64,000 nucleotides of DNA, taken from contig NC_060209.1 in the NCBI RefSeq assembly GCF_021130785.1, forward strand, positions 24,428,001 to 24,492,000, in the 5' to 3' direction. The position numbers were made by a program, and so were the translations under genes. Source of the DNA: Homalodisca vitripennis. Lineage: Eukaryota > Arthropoda > Insecta > Hemiptera > Cicadellidae. Shown here piece by piece: positions 1 to 13,600 of this stretch (positions are counted from its first letter, which is position 1; every line of letters begins with the position of its first letter). Below the pieces are notes generated by a model. It saw only the letters and a program-made list of their open reading frames with translations, made no database searches and was not told the DNA's origin.

Positions 1-39
1 TAAACATATGATGGTAAGAATTTGATTCTGAAGACGCCC

Positions 40-1060
40 TTTGAAACAGTCGGCAAGAACTAAAATTGGCGTTGAAAATATAATACACTCGAATCAATAA
101 TAGTTTATAACACGTGCATATCCTATAAAATTGCGTACAAAGAAGTGTGTAGTAGTGCTAGTAGTGCAAATATAAAAGAAAATTGTCTTGAAAGTTGATG
201 AAAGTTCCTTCAAATGTGCTTCTGAACTAATGTACTAATTCCAGCTCAATTTTGTTAATATTTTAGAACATTTAAACAATATTTTTCAGTCTATAAATGA
301 ACAAACGAGTAGCCTCATTGTTAACGTACATTTAATTTGGCACTTTTAACTAATTGTATTGAATCTAAAAGACATTGTTACTATCTAACTTACTATAAAT
401 TTAAAGAATGATATAAAATCCATGTTAGTATACTTTTTACAGAAGTAGGCTTGTCTGATCTGTTATATATATTTTCTTGATCGGAATAAAGGCTTAATTA
501 AGTATGGAACAAAACATACGAGGAACAAAATAAATTACAATGACCATTAATATAAACTTATTGACGTAACTTCTTGAATGTGGTAAAATGGAAAGCTCAA
601 AATTGGCGTCTAAAATATAATACACTAGAACCAATAGTGGTCTAACACGTGAATCTCCTATCAAATTGTGTACAAAGAAGCGGGTAACTGCTAGTAGTGA
701 AAATATAAAAGGAAATGTAGGCTAACATTTAAAGAATTTTATAAACATAAATAAGTAGTCTTTTGACTAAACTAGACTTTTTAGAGATATGCATGTATAT
801 ATATTTTCTTGATCGGGAAGGAGGCAAATTCAGTTATTGAACAAAAAAACTATGATCGAAGTAATAGTGCAATGGCAAAAAATATACACTTTTAAAAATA
901 TGTTTTTGATAGCGAGAAGAATGCAAAATTAACACCGGCGTCGGAAATACTATTCACTCAAACTAGAAGTGCTTGTACAGGTCAAAACATGCGTAACTGG
1001 GTCCGAAACCGCGGGTAACTAACTGCTAGTGAAACAGAACTTGCAAAATAAAAAAAATGC
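40..1060. repeat. Degenerate direct repeat block, about three copies
   Basis: A module containing 'aaattggcg', 'aatataatacactcgaa' and 'tgcgtacaaagaag' occurs near 62-175. It recurs near 597-715 and, more diverged, near 930-1040. A second module beginning 'ttcttgatcgg' follows copies one and two (near 473 and 806). The copies are about 535 and 335 bp apart, so the second interval has lost sequence. I see no coding potential and do not recognise the family. Confidence 0.6.
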
Positions 1061-3143
1061 AATGAGGTAGCATTCCATTACTAATGGAAGAAATAAATAT
1101 AGTTGATCTTAATACTAACATTAAAGATTGCTATTTAGTCAGTTGAACATCAACTTCCTGTTCTGGCTGGAAATATTGGAAATAAAAAAGTAACATACAA
1201 TTATATGAGGCATTGCTGAGAAAATAGTTCCTCTCTGCATTAAAAAGCAAAGTAACTGTATAGAAGATGAAGAAAATGGAAGCATCTGATTTCAAAATGT
1301 GTTTTAAAATTCATAGAAGTGATACTCAAGGCTTAAGATAAAACTTAAGAAAACAGGATAAAAAATATATGTTATGACATATTAACACCTCTCTGATATC
1401 CTTGTTCTGAGAATGCAAAAGTTTAAAAACTACTACTGGTCAATAACGAATGATATTTTTCCGAACTGTGCCATAAAAGCGTTAAAATCCAATAGCAATA
1501 GCGTTAAACTCCTTACTATATTAAGGAAGTTATTATTTTTATTTTTAATTTAATACGTAAAAAACCAATATGATTCGGTCTATAATTTGCAAGTTAGTTT
1601 AAATTGTGCAAACTTCTTTTCCTTTGAGACATTACAACAAAATTATTGGTATAGCTTAGTTCAATTTTCCCATGTTGCACGCTTACATGCTATTTAATAA
1701 TATGACTCCATCGTTATGTGCACTCGTTATCTACTACTATGTATACCAACTCAATATATAAATTATATCATGAGCTTTATTATAAAATAATTAGCATCTC
1801 AAAAAAACGAGAGATCATCGCATAGTATTAATACCTCTGAGCTCAGTACACTCCTAGGTTAATAGCTCTACAATGTACACTCCCCACCAACGCAACTCTT
1901 GATTCAAACAAACGAGTTCCTGTTTAATTCACTCTCTCGCTCACTCTTCAATTTCTAGTTAATGGGCCAGTTTACATGGTTACTGCCTTTAACTCTATCA
2001 TGAAGAAACTAATTTGAAATACTAAGGTACCACTTTTGTTTTAAAATTACTTATATACATATAGATTTTAAATGTATATAATATTTCATCGCTGACAATT
2101 GAACTGTCCTAATATAATAGAGGCTTTTAACATTTTAATATACCATTAACCGTGAGAGTTATTGAGATCAGTCATATTTATTGAGTGGGAATTAGCGAAG
2201 TAAATTACTGCAGGGGCTGATAAAATATAATTCCTTTGTAAATTTAAAGATGTCCGCTCGATATCCGCTGTAAAACACAAAATAATAGAGTGGAAAGTGA
2301 TATAAATTGGTTACAAATTCGAAAATTCATTCATAATTGCGAGTAGATGAATATATGACGAAGGGTCCACTTTCAACTCCAATTCGGTTAAGAGTATATT
2401 TATTCTACTCTTATACATTTTTACTATCGTTTTCATCTTCATGTAAAGATTACAAAAAGTGAAACGTTCAGGTGTGTGTGTGTTTTACCTTCATCACGTA
2501 CAACTGTTAAACTAATTGAGTTTATAGAAAACTATATATATATACAAAGTAGCTAATTTGCTTATATTTAAAGTCTTAGGGCTAAAAATGCTTCTAAGTG
2601 TAAAAAAAATGCCATAATCATGCAAAAACATATTCTCTTATGAAATTATACTATCGTTGATTTGTGAAAAGTTAAGAGGTTTTCGGATGTTTGAGTCGTG
2701 AAAAGGGTAAAATAAAACACTAAGTTTCAAGATTTGGAATCAATCCACTTCTTTAAGTGTCAAAACTCCGTTGCCATTACATTGTATAATTATGAAACTT
2801 TGACTTCGGTAAAGTCAAAGTTTACAATAGTAATTATTAGACATCACAAAACTTAAAAATACAACGGATGGTCAAGATCTGTTAAAATAAACATCCACTA
2901 TTTCACTTAGGTGCAATAGAAGAAAGACAAATTATTACAATATTAGTCGTAAGTTTTAAATATGTAACCGTAAAAAGTATCAAGTATATTGCATGTGCTT
3001 TATCGGTAATATATTTAAATAGCGATAGCAAAAATGTTGTAACTTTCACAAAAGTTGGAACAGAAATAAAATTTAAATCATTACTGTTTTGGTGATATAA
3101 TTTAAAACATGTTGTATAACCTAGCTCATATAAGAATTAAAAC
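1061..3143. other. AT-rich non-coding stretch
   Basis: I find no long open frame, RNA gene or recognisable transposon here. There are only short low-complexity runs, such as a TG run near 2471 and a TA run near 2534. Confidence 0.5.
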
Positions 3144-3218
3144 TTAACACTTTCACTGCGATACAAGTCGTGTACCGACTTTAGTAGTAAGCTACGTCCG
3201 CCGCAGTCAATGTGTTAA
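3144..3218. mobile_element. 67-bp piggyBac-type MITE with TTAA duplications
   Basis: TTAA at 3144-3147 and TTAA at 3215-3218 flank a short element. Its left end reads CACTTTCACTGCG, and the reverse complement of its right end reads CACATTGACTGCG, giving imperfect terminal inverted repeats of about 13 bp. A small internal hairpin (AAGTCG, loop, CGACTT) lies near 3166-3182. TTAA target duplications with CA-starting inverted ends are the hallmark of piggyBac-superfamily elements, and an element this short must be non-autonomous. The family assignment rests on the ends alone. Confidence 0.65.
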
Positions 3219-6200
3219 ACTATGATACACCTCTAGATACAAAATACACACACACACCTTCGCTGTGGCAAGAATCATATACTAATTTTGGAACAAGCAA
3301 GATAGTAGTAAACTGATCCACCCTAGTTAGTGTGTCAAGACAGTTACTCAAATATGCATGAAACTTATTGTTTAAAAATTATTATTAATTATGAATGATT
3401 TGAACAGAAAGCAGGATTTTAACCAAATTAAATAGTTATTAACAGTAATTTTATTTAAGTTTTTACTCTAAAAATTAATTTTTATTATCATTTTACAACC
3501 TTTTATTCAGATGCTAAAAGCATAAACACATCATCCCTTGCCTCGATCGGTTGGACATATTTTGTAGATAAAATTAGGATAGAATAAAGTACTGTGTATG
3601 TGCTTAAAATGTACTAGACGTCTTAAACTATTAAATAATTAAATATTATGAAGAGTTACTTACATAAATTTGTCAGGATTAAAGGAATTAGTACATATTC
3701 ATTGCTGATGGATTATAAAATTATACATACAGGAATACATTTAAATAAAATAACAAATAATTGTTATTTTTTTCCCTTCAGTGAATAATGTACTAAATTA
3801 AAATACACTAAACATACAAAACCTTAATTTATAATGTAAGAATGGAGGTTTTCAGTCACTAGGAGCTGTACAAAAGTCCTGGCGCTTTGAAAATATTATT
3901 CAAATACAGGCGATAAAAAGGTGAGTGGTTTTAAAACCTCCTAAGAGGGTTTCTTTGTCAACCATACAATAAGCAGTAAAAGTCCGCTCTCTTCTTTGTC
4001 TACATTTTCACAAATATTGCAAATATTCTAGGTGAAAGGTTTTCCTTGAAATACTGTGTTAGGTTGTAGATAACATAAGATAAATTTTCCGAATTCAATA
4101 AAGTCCAAGCAGTGATTAGGGACAAATTTTGCCCGTGCCTGTAAGAGGAATAACAGTTGAAGAAGAATAAAATACACAAATGCACCTAAATCAATCCTAT
4201 TGGTTAATTGCAGATTCTCGTAACATTATGTCATCTGGATTGGCATCAGAGCATGTGTACTGCAAAAGAACTCTGTACCTCAAATGGAATGAGTGTAACT
4301 CCAGTGGCTAATTTACGTAGCTGTTTCTTATCTCTCGAGTATGTGAAAATTGGTACGCAAGAATTGTCACAAGAAGAGCAAAACTACTAAAACTCCAATT
4401 TACTCTTCTGGCTTCAGGCTAACTCATATAATAAAGTGTTCACTTCTTGCCAGTTCGTTGTTGTGTATTACTTTACGAGTTGCCCATCAACTTAGATAAA
4501 ATATGAATATACACCAAGTAATAATATAAATTGAGACAAAAAATATAACGTAAGATTACAAAACCATTGTAATGAAATGAATAATGATCACAAATTGAAA
4601 TTGTAGAAAGATCCCCAAGTTTCACAAAAACCCTTTACATAACACTTTGATTCTTTAACAAAACGTAATTATCTAGTTTAGAAATTAATGAATTATATTT
4701 ATTAGGGTAGATAGACACGAGAGTAATTTCTCAAATCACTTAAAAAGCTGATAATTAATTTAGAATTAAAACAACAATCGTTTTTGAATTTTCAATTTTA
4801 TTTACACAGGCGCTTTTGTGGTAAATCTTTTCTCAAGAAAAAGTTTTCTCCTTTCAAATAAAATAAATTAAACTACAGTAAATTTCTTGTGTCAAAATAA
4901 AATTTAACTTAAAATAAAAGCACTGTTCCCTATTATAAACGAGGCTAAATAAAACTGACCTAAAACTAAAACCATAACATTCTTTGTAACAATTATGTCA
5001 CAACGTGTTACTGTTGGTGTATACTCAAAGTTCAAACTGTAATTTAACTATGTTTCACCCGAAAATATTTATTAAAAGCTTTAGATAAGAAATATTCTGA
5101 CTGCTGTATACTAAATGCTTACTAACAGTAACTTTGAAATAATATTAAAATTAAAAACTTTATTTTGAACAATACTCTACACAATGACATGTACTATCCT
5201 GAAAACTTGCGTTAATTACTAAGTGAATACAAAACCTTATTTTATTTTTGTATAAAAATATACACAATATTCCTAGAAAAAAAACTAACAGTAGTTAACA
5301 ACAAAACTCCCAACTGAAAATCGTAAATCGACCACAAAAAAGCTACTTACGCAATATCTGGTTCATGACCACAGAACCACAAAAGATACACATTCAGACG
5401 CCGATAAGCTAGTGTAAAAGGTTTTTATACCAACCCTTACACTAAACCAGCTAACTAAAACTGACGCCTTTGTTTGGCCTCCAACTATCCAATCACAAGG
5501 TTAGACAGAACAAAATTCAACTCTCATTATAAACCCGTTTACAAAGCAGACTATCAAAAAAAACCTAATGTCCTAATGTATCATCCTACATCCGCAGACC
5601 CTTTCTTGAGAAATTACATAATATAATTTACCTACTTTCGATAATACAAACACACTTTCACATATAATTTCTCCCATCAATACTCATTAAATTAGTTTTA
5701 AAATGCCTATGTAGCAAATGCTACAGAAACCGCGTGATAATGCTCGGTATTTAATTAAACATGCTCCAACTGCATTGAGTGTAGTAAAACACCGGTTGAA
5801 AACAGCAGTAATGACTCGTAACATTGAAATTACTACCGAATAATTTCGTGACCACAACGGTTCATGAGCTGGACAAGTAATCTCATGCGGTTTCCGATGT
5901 TACATCACAGCAGCTGGGGATAACCCGATGATTGTTTAGTCAATTTATGCACATATAAACAGTATCTTTCAAGTCACGGTTGGTTAATAACTTGTTCACA
6001 ACATTATCTAATGAGAAATATAATAGTTTCCGTGATATTGAACACTCTTTTAGAAACCAAAGTTGTTCTAAATGAGCATTAATGCATTACTGATAAAGTA
6101 AAATGTATTAGACTTTTTATTATTAATATTAGATGCAAATAATTATAATTTGATGAACAATTCTTTGTATTACATTGCGAGGACGGGCATTGTCATGTAT

Positions 6201-6300
6201 GGGCAACTCCATAAATGAGTTTTTTCGTTTTCAATGGCTACTGGTGAAAACTCTTAAAGTGACCTGCATTTATTGCGGTTTTTGTCTGTATAAATTTAAC
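3219..6300. other. AT-rich non-coding stretch
   Basis: There is no gene that I can support. The longest open frames (near 4000-4390) are about 60 codons and resemble nothing known to me. A short inverted repeat (tagtgtaa / ttacacta) lies at about 5412-5452. Confidence 0.45.
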
Positions 6301-6309
6301 AGGAAGTAC

Positions 6310-6390
6310 CATTTCCTGTATGAATGTCAAGTTTAGCTCCAGTTTACCTTCCTCCTAATGCAGTGTGTGGAGTCTGATGCTGTTGTACTT
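6310..6390. repeat. Dispersed repeat, copy 1
   Basis: The segment around 'gtttagctccagtttacctt' and the following 'gcagtgtgtggagtctgatgctgt' is closely matched near 32265-32325, where it reads 'gtttagctccaattcacctt' then 'gcagtgtctggtatctgacgctgt'. Both copies have the same orientation. The family is unknown. Confidence 0.5.
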
Positions 6391-6828
6391 AAACATTTTC
6401 ATTTAGTTTCATAACCATCAAGGGTCATTAAAATGTATGACTCTCTGGTTATTTTTTACTATCAGACAACACTTGAAATTTACATTCATATGAACATCCA
6501 CAAAAATTGTATTGGATCCAGTTTATTCAGTTACGTTTGTGTAATCTACTAATTAGGAAACTTAAAAACATATATAAGACTAACTACTTTTTATAAAAAT
6601 CCGAATCTTGAATTATTTCATCTATTTTTTCCAGCACTTTTGCGACATTTTCCCCTGCTTGTACTTTACCTGTAGCTTTTCAATGGTGTTTAAATAATCT
6701 AAACTAAATTGGAGTCTACACACATTTATATTTAATCTGTGCTAATAACCATACTGGATTTTATTCAGTTGTTTATTTACTCTACAACTTCCCCTTTGCC
6801 ATTATGGTTAACCACAAGAACGCTGCAA

Positions 6829-6910
6829 TATAATCGCTAACGCTCAGCCCAATCCCATGGAGTGACAGGCACCATCATCGAACTCAGTGTTGTCTAAACA
6901 TTATAGAAAT
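6829..6910 (-). repeat. TCGCTAACG dispersed repeat fragment
   Basis: This copy shows 'tcgctaacgctcagcc', then 'ggagtgacaggcaccatcat', 'gaactcagtgttgtct' and an 'atagaaatgg' tail. The same order of words occurs at about 9507-9600, with partial matches near 9189-9240 and, in the opposite orientation, near 28736. It is probably a non-autonomous transposon family. I cannot see its ends clearly here. Confidence 0.5.
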
Positions 6911-7236
6911 GGAGATTCATGCAAAATTTGTATTATTCAATTTGGTTTGTTTCAAAGATACTTTGCGGGCAGACAGCCACCTAGAGAGGCAGGAAGAAAT
7001 ATTTTTCAGCTCTTCGAGTGATAACTTCGCTGAGTTAAAAAAGAATTCAAAATTGAACCTTGAAATAAATATATATACTCTTTTTAAGCTGCTGTACATA
7101 TACAAATAAACATGTTTTTAGATATCCACACAGCACCATTAAATCTTTACCCGTTTAAATAACAAAATTAATCTGTACATCACACTGTACTAGGGAGTGA
7201 CATACTGTACACTGTACGTGAGTCCCTCAATTTTGA

Positions 7237-7470
7237 CTAAAGGATACATGAAAACTGATCTTGACGACTCCTTGTTATCAAGTCTTCGAAGTGGCTAACT
7301 GTGTCGGCAGATGTGCGGGAGGCGAGGAGTGGCGTAGTGCGTTGCAGTCCTCCATAACAAGCACCGATGGAGGATGGAGGATGGTGTTGGTGTGTAGGAC
7401 CATCTGCTTGTAGGGACCAATAGTAAAGGCTAAGTGTGAAAAGTTCCAGCCCAATGCTAAGAGCACACAT
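7237..7470. other. GC-richer island of unknown origin
   Basis: About 200 bp around 7260-7460 is clearly richer in G and C than its surroundings. It stays open for 77 codons on the minus strand, and part of a second minus-strand frame is also open. It could be a transposon fragment or a fossil exon. I see no motif that identifies it, and the open frames may follow simply from the low density of AT-rich stop codons. Confidence 0.3.
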
Positions 7471-7539
7471 GTAATTTCAGTGCTTATTCGACTAATTTTT
7501 ACTATCGAGCTTTCGAGCTTTAAAAAATAGGGTAAATAG

Positions 7540-7610
7540 AATTATGTACTTATTTATTTTTGTATTTATTTACCTCCCAATGGAAATGCCATTTCATTAG
7601 GCAAACTTAG
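7540..7610 (-). mobile_element. Possible 3' end of a LINE (minus strand)
   Basis: Read on the minus strand, 'atggcatttccattgggagg' runs directly into AAATAAATA-type repeats. That is how 3' ends of truncated non-LTR retrotransposons commonly look. There is no coding support here, so this is tentative. Confidence 0.3.
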
Positions 7611-9504
7611 TAAATAATAGATTACTTAAAAAGTAATAATCAATCAGTATTGAACACTAATACTTAGAATAAACTTAAATAAGAACGAAGTATCCTTAGA
7701 CCTACATGAATTAAATAACTACAATAATAAAGATTTTATAAAAAAACAAGTAAACTATAATGAAAGCAACAAAATTTGTAAATTTAACAATCTGTAAGTG
7801 CTATCTGATTAGAATAATTACACCAAAAGTACAAGATTCTATTGATACGATGACAACAATATACTGTTAAAATTAATTTAAGTACACAATAAATTAAAGT
7901 TATAACTAAAGGTTAACAATAATAACTTAACATTAAAAATTAAATAACAATGATAAAGTTCAAGCTCTTTAACATCATAAATATTAAAAAGACAAGATAA
8001 TTAACGAAAGAATGCATAGGCTATTAACAAAGATATGTAAATACTGCATCTAGGCATCTGTAGGCTACTTAATATAGTTTAAAACGTAGAGAGTATTTAC
8101 TTTGAGAGCAATAAAAAAATGGTTTGTCAAATATGAAGTCAGTGTTTGTTATGAATGAAACATAAGTTGGTAAAAATGTAGTGAATTGATAGTGAAATGA
8201 ACTGAAAGTTGAAAATAGCAGACATATCCTGATGGGAGAATCCTAAGCGATAAAAGCAATGTTTCAAGTAGTAATGTATTAAAACTAAAAAATGACCGAC
8301 CACAGCAGGAACGTCTAGCATTTAAGGGTTGAAACCTTAAAAACATACAATCGGACCTTAAAGTTACTTTTAAATCATCAGTCGGTCTAGAAGGAAGATA
8401 CAATAGTTGTTGTAAACTTGGTTTATGTTAGTGTAAGCAATTGCGACAGTTTATATTACGATTTAATTTCCAGTTGTTAATTTTTAAATAATTCGATAGG
8501 AGTTTTAGGTAACTAGGTAATTTGCCAGTTTATGGGTCAAAGTAAGGTCCAAATTAATTAATTTCTTATTGTATGAAGTTGTCAATAAAATCGTGAATGA
8601 ATTGGATGCAACATTGAATAAGGAATCCCGCGTTAAGAGAGTTCCCAAGTACTGAAACTCTCCTTGTGTACTAATCCACCACTTCTGTTCCTGATGCTTA
8701 GCTATTAGAATAGTGGGCACGATTGTATTGCCTGATGCTATAAACCGACGCGACGGTAGGAACTCGGTTAATGGGTAAGTACGGTAGCTCTACACGTTAC
8801 CGTCTCGTAAAACGTTTAACGCTCTAAAGCACGCGCTGCGCCTTATTTACGGTAACCATAAATGTATTAAAACATTTAATTGAGTAAATAAAAGTTACTA
8901 TATTGTCACATATGTTTTATATTATAGGCACGATGTTGTTGTTAATAGATCTGTGCCCGTCTCTATTGGTATTTACATTAAAATATAGGCCTAAAACATA
9001 AGATTTGGTGAAACTGGAAGATTTTACCGTGTCGCTGAACAGGGTGAACTGAGGTTCTTGAGGTTCCTGCGTATAGACATACAGCACACAATCTTACTGG
9101 TAAGAAATTTGTACACAACTGGCAGACGAAAGAGAAATTGTGACAGCCTACTAAGTGTTAGATTTCAGATACTCACGTGGTTGGAAATGCACCATCATAG
9201 AATTCGTTCTTGTCTATAAGAAACGAAGTTTCATGCCCACTTTAAAGTCTTGCGCACAGATGATAAATGTTTCAAGATATCTAGCCATGATATATTCTCA
9301 AAGTCTTTAATAATTGGGGTCTCATAACAATGTTTAAATAATAAAAATGTATACACAAAGTCACTGATAGATGATATCTTGTGTGTATTAGTTTATTACG
9401 AAACATTTAAAAATGCCATATAGTACTCACTATGTTTACAAACTTGTTTCTTTTGCATTTCCTCGTCTCCATTATAGTTTTGAATAATATCAATGAAAAT
9501 ATTT

Positions 9505-9600
9505 CGCTAACGTACAGCCAAATCCCAAAGAGTGACATGCGCCATGTTTGAACTTTTTGTTGGGTATATAGCAATGAAGTTTCATCGAAAATGGTGTCTG
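9505..9600 (-). repeat. TCGCTAACG dispersed repeat, second copy
   Basis: 'tcgctaacgtacagccaaat' is followed by 'gagtgacatgcgccat' and, after 'gggtatatagcaatg', by 'aagtttcatcg'. It is collinear with the copy at 6829 and has a partial relative at about 9189-9240. Confidence 0.5.
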
Positions 9601-10317
9601 TAAGTTAGTTTATTCTGCAAATATCGTTAAAAAATACAGACAGACAGATGAAATTATCTTTTATTTCTATGCACGGTTGAAGAAACTCGAACATTGTAAA
9701 ATTCAAATTCTGTGTAATTCGAATTTTTCATACGATCAAATTATATTGCTGCAACAAGTCTGCATAATTCCAAATCTTACATTCTCCGAATTTATGATGT
9801 TATTAGCTTTCAAATTCTACTGTATGTTGTGCCTAAACCAGAAAATTCCATAACTGGTACATGAGAAAATGTGTATAATTCTGTACATATTAATTCGTGT
9901 ATCAATATTTAACATTTTGTCATCCCATTTTTGGGAGAAGACGAAGAATTGAAAACATTATAAACATTTCTAGCACATATTAAATTAAATTTAATAAATA
10001 AAAAAAACTACAGTTAAACCAGCTAAAGCAGAGTAGTATTTACAAAAATAGGTTAATTTTATCAAACAAAATTGCTTATTGTAAAATGTCGGCTCCAAAT
10101 TTTGCTACCTCATAGTAACACCCTGCTTCACTGTAATATTTTTACAAACTTTCATGTAATACATTTGTTAGGCACTAAGTAGAGTGAACAAAGATATACT
10201 TTCCTTGAATTGCGTAATTAGCTGGAAGAACAAAGGCTTCGTTAATTTTAACAAAATGGCTTTAAATTCAATATTTATTCTTTGCTTAAAGTTTGTTATT
10301 GACGATGGAAGGTTTAA

Positions 10318-10470
10318 AAGGATAACAGGATTTCGAACATTTGCTATCGTTATATGTTGGGAGTGCCGATGGCCGAGCGGTCCAAGACGCCGGACTTTTA
10401 GAGTCTGAGTTACAGATAGCGCAGGATCAAATCCTGTCTGTGACGCTTTTATCAGTACCATCAACCTCGT
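10318..10470 (+). mobile_element. tRNA-derived SINE (Leu/Ser-type head)
   Basis: A pol III A box (TGGCCGAGCGG, 10370-10380) and a B box (GGATCAAATCC, 10424-10434) are spaced as in a long-variable-arm tRNA of leucine or serine type. The ends that should form the acceptor stem do not pair well, so this is not a functional tRNA. Upstream words ('aggataacaggattt', 10318) recur near 43378, which marks a dispersed family. The inference is a tRNA-headed SINE rather than a tRNA gene. Confidence 0.6.
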
Positions 10471-10574
10471 ACTGTATCGACTCTCCCCCTTATTCTGTTT
10501 CAAAAGATCCTCGCACAGGCTAGTGGCAGAAGACGGACAGAATAAGGCTTAAAAGGGTATCGGTATCTCCTTAA

Positions 10575-10645
10575 ATAAAAAGGTATAACACAACGTTTCG
10601 AGGATTGGACTCTATCCTCTTCGTCAGGTGGGGTATGTATAAATA
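10575..10645 (+). repeat. Repeat module 'ACAACGTTTCGAGGATTGG'
   Basis: 'tataacacaacgtttcgagg' followed by 'attggactctatcctcttcgtcagg' lies about 130 bp downstream of the tRNA-like head. A diverged copy (43427-43480) follows the same upstream word at the second locus, so both modules appear to belong to one composite element. Confidence 0.55.
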
Positions 10646-10689
10646 CATATAAAATAAAGAACAGAAAGAAGGAGAGAAAAGGTTTCAAC

Positions 10690-13600
10690 TTTTGGTAAAT
10701 GTCCGATATCCTTTATCCCTTTTAATCTGTATATTAGGATAACCTATGAAATCAACTAATATGTGTTTTAGGCATATCACGTTATAGCAATTTTTAACCT
10801 TGCTTTTAGACTAAACCAAGAAATATCTGGGAATCCCCGCAAAAGAGCTTATTGGTTTAAGTACAGTGGAGGTGTCTCAACTTCTTGTTGTAGTAAAAAA
10901 AATCATCCATAATCCATCCTAGAAGTTTGCATTTTGTGATCATATTTGACTCAAATCTTTCCCTTAACTTGAGCTCAACCTATAAGATACTATGTTCAGT
11001 TTTGTTCAGATTCCTTCCAAAGCAAAGCTCCTAGAAGAGAATTACAGTTTTTAACCTTGGGGCTCTCTTTTTATTTGTGTAATATCTTTTTTTAATGACA
11101 AGAAATACCAAATAAAAATTGCTCAGATGGAGTTTTTAATTCATTTATTTACTCTCGTCATATTTGATTAGTCAAGTTATATTAACATCGAATAAATATT
11201 AAGAACCGTAATACAATTCTTGATAAAGGCTTCTTATATACTATTAGGAAATATTTCATTTGGTAAAGTTAAAAAAACAATATGATATTTACTTGACCAA
11301 CCAAAATAAAATATATTTTCTGTGTGATATTCCAATCGTCTCTTTACTATGAGTAAAATTACGTTTATTCATTCTATAGAAATCAAAGAAATTCAATTTT
11401 TCACATTTATCCATAATTTAATAATAAAACAGTACAAATATATATATATATATATCTATATATACATAGATATGTATGCAATAATATACATAGTAGTAAA
11501 ATACATGCTTAAATAATAAAATTTCCTAATTACTGATTGTATTCATGATTTTTGATATGATAGTTGACAGAAATAAAGCATTTTTTATCTGAAATTTTAG
11601 TTCTTATTATGATCCCTTGAAATAATATCAGAAATATTGATTATTCGTAACGGAACATCCTGCAGAAATACATTTATTGAGGATCAGTAACTAAAAATTT
11701 TTTCTAACATAAACAATCTTCATACGATGATTTAATTCATCCTAAAATTACACATTAATTTTATATAGTCAAGTTGGATTTTATAGAGCTCTTATTTTAG
11801 AATATGAGTTTAACGAGGATTCTAAGGAAATACAATTATCAAACTAAGACCGAGTCTTGGTAAGAAATGTGATACCAAGAATATGGTGGACGTAATGTCA
11901 GGCGGTCTTATTGTTTAATCATAATAAAACTGTTTTAAATTTGCCCTATTTTCAGTATAAAAGATATGCAGGATTTGACACGGGTTTTATAGATGTGCTA
12001 TAAAATACGGATAACGTCTTTAAAAGGTAAAATAGGTTGAGTTTTATTCGTGCCATTGTAGTTTAATTGAAAAATTCGACATAGGTAGCTCACAATGAAT
12101 TGAATTTTATACGCTTTGTAAAAACCATTGATATTTTTCTCTATTCAACCTTGACTCAAAGTAGTAGAACAAAGTTTTTGTATTGAAGCCATAGATTAAA
12201 ATACTTAAAGACGCGTTCCTTGAAGCCCCGTTCTATACCTACACATACATGGAAAGAAATTTAAAAAAAATCTACACGTTAAGTTTAAGCCTAATTGGTA
12301 GTGTTTTTCTTGTGAAAGTAGTTGTTTGGATCATGTTCATATATAGAAAACAATATTGAGAGTGTTCAACATCTTGCTCTTACTACGCAATTCCTTACTA
12401 TGTACTTTGGAACTGTGAAGGAATAAGGGCTTTGTTGTAACTTCGAACTGCTATGAGTATAGCGAAGTTGTCACATGTTCGATCATAAGCTTGTTTGTTG
12501 GGATAATGTGGTTTGAATCGCTTTTCGTTTACAACGTGGTTTACTTCGGTATTAAAAATAACAAGTGATTGCTTAGGTCGTCTTTTGAACTCGACAAAGG
12601 TTCTAAAATTTGACTTTTTATGAAATTCCCCCTCAGAAAGTCTCGGCTCACAAAAAGGATAATACAGTTTTAATTAAACCTTATAATATGAATTTGTGAG
12701 CGAAGGGATAAGCGAAAGTGGGAAGCTTCAATATCTCCTGAGTTTTGGTGTAGTACACTGTGAAATATTTACGTAGACAAATATGTCTCATATTTGTATT
12801 TTCCTACCTATTGCGATCTTTTTGGTTGTAATAATGAATTTTTTAAATTTAAGCTTTAATAGCACAAAAATCTTTTTAAATACTATAAAAAAGTTGTTTT
12901 ATGGTCTTTAGATTTACAAAAACAAACAAATATCTGTAAGTTTAAATACTAATAAATAAATATAACCTCCCACGTTAAAAAAAATTTTCTTCAGTAATTT
13001 TATGAATAGCCATGAGAGCCCAGAAACTTCCAGTTTGCATAGTAACAATAACTAATTATTTCAAAGCTTGCATACCCCTCTCTATTTCCTTTTGTGAGTA
13101 TATCTTAAAAGTTTAGTTATTACGCATAACGCACCTATGTGTAGATTTTTAGTTTGTTAAAACTCAAACTAATCTGGGAAAGTTTAGTTTGTTAAAGTTA
13201 CCCTGTATATCTCACATAGCTCCTGGAAATATCAAGTAAGGAATTCAAGGCAACTCTAAATTTACGCTAATGTCGTCAAAGCATCGCTAATGTAACCAAC
13301 TGATGGGTAAATATTGTATTATTAACAAGGTTAGCATATGTATGGTGTAGATTTTACAAAAGTAAACAAACAAATACTTTAAGGGATATATATATCAAAT
13401 AGTTGATCCTTCCCTTCAAAATATTTTCTTCTGAAAACAATCTTACAATTCATATCATTAAGAAAAAAATAAATCAGGTATTTTAAAGATCAGCACTTTA
13501 TTAATACAGCTAAATGATGACAACGATTGCTATTGATACTTAAGACGTATAACACAAATTATCACAATATTAATTTAGCAAATACGTACTTATATCCAAT

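Noticed and set aside
8505..8720. LINE reverse-transcriptase fragment (minus strand, contains EFQYLGTLLTRD)
   Set aside because: The short YLGTLLT resemblance is suggestive, but the rest of the frame does not follow the domain; chance cannot be excluded.
10360..10445. Functional tRNA-Leu or tRNA-Ser gene
   Set aside because: A and B boxes are present but the acceptor ends do not pair, and flanking sequence belongs to a dispersed repeat.
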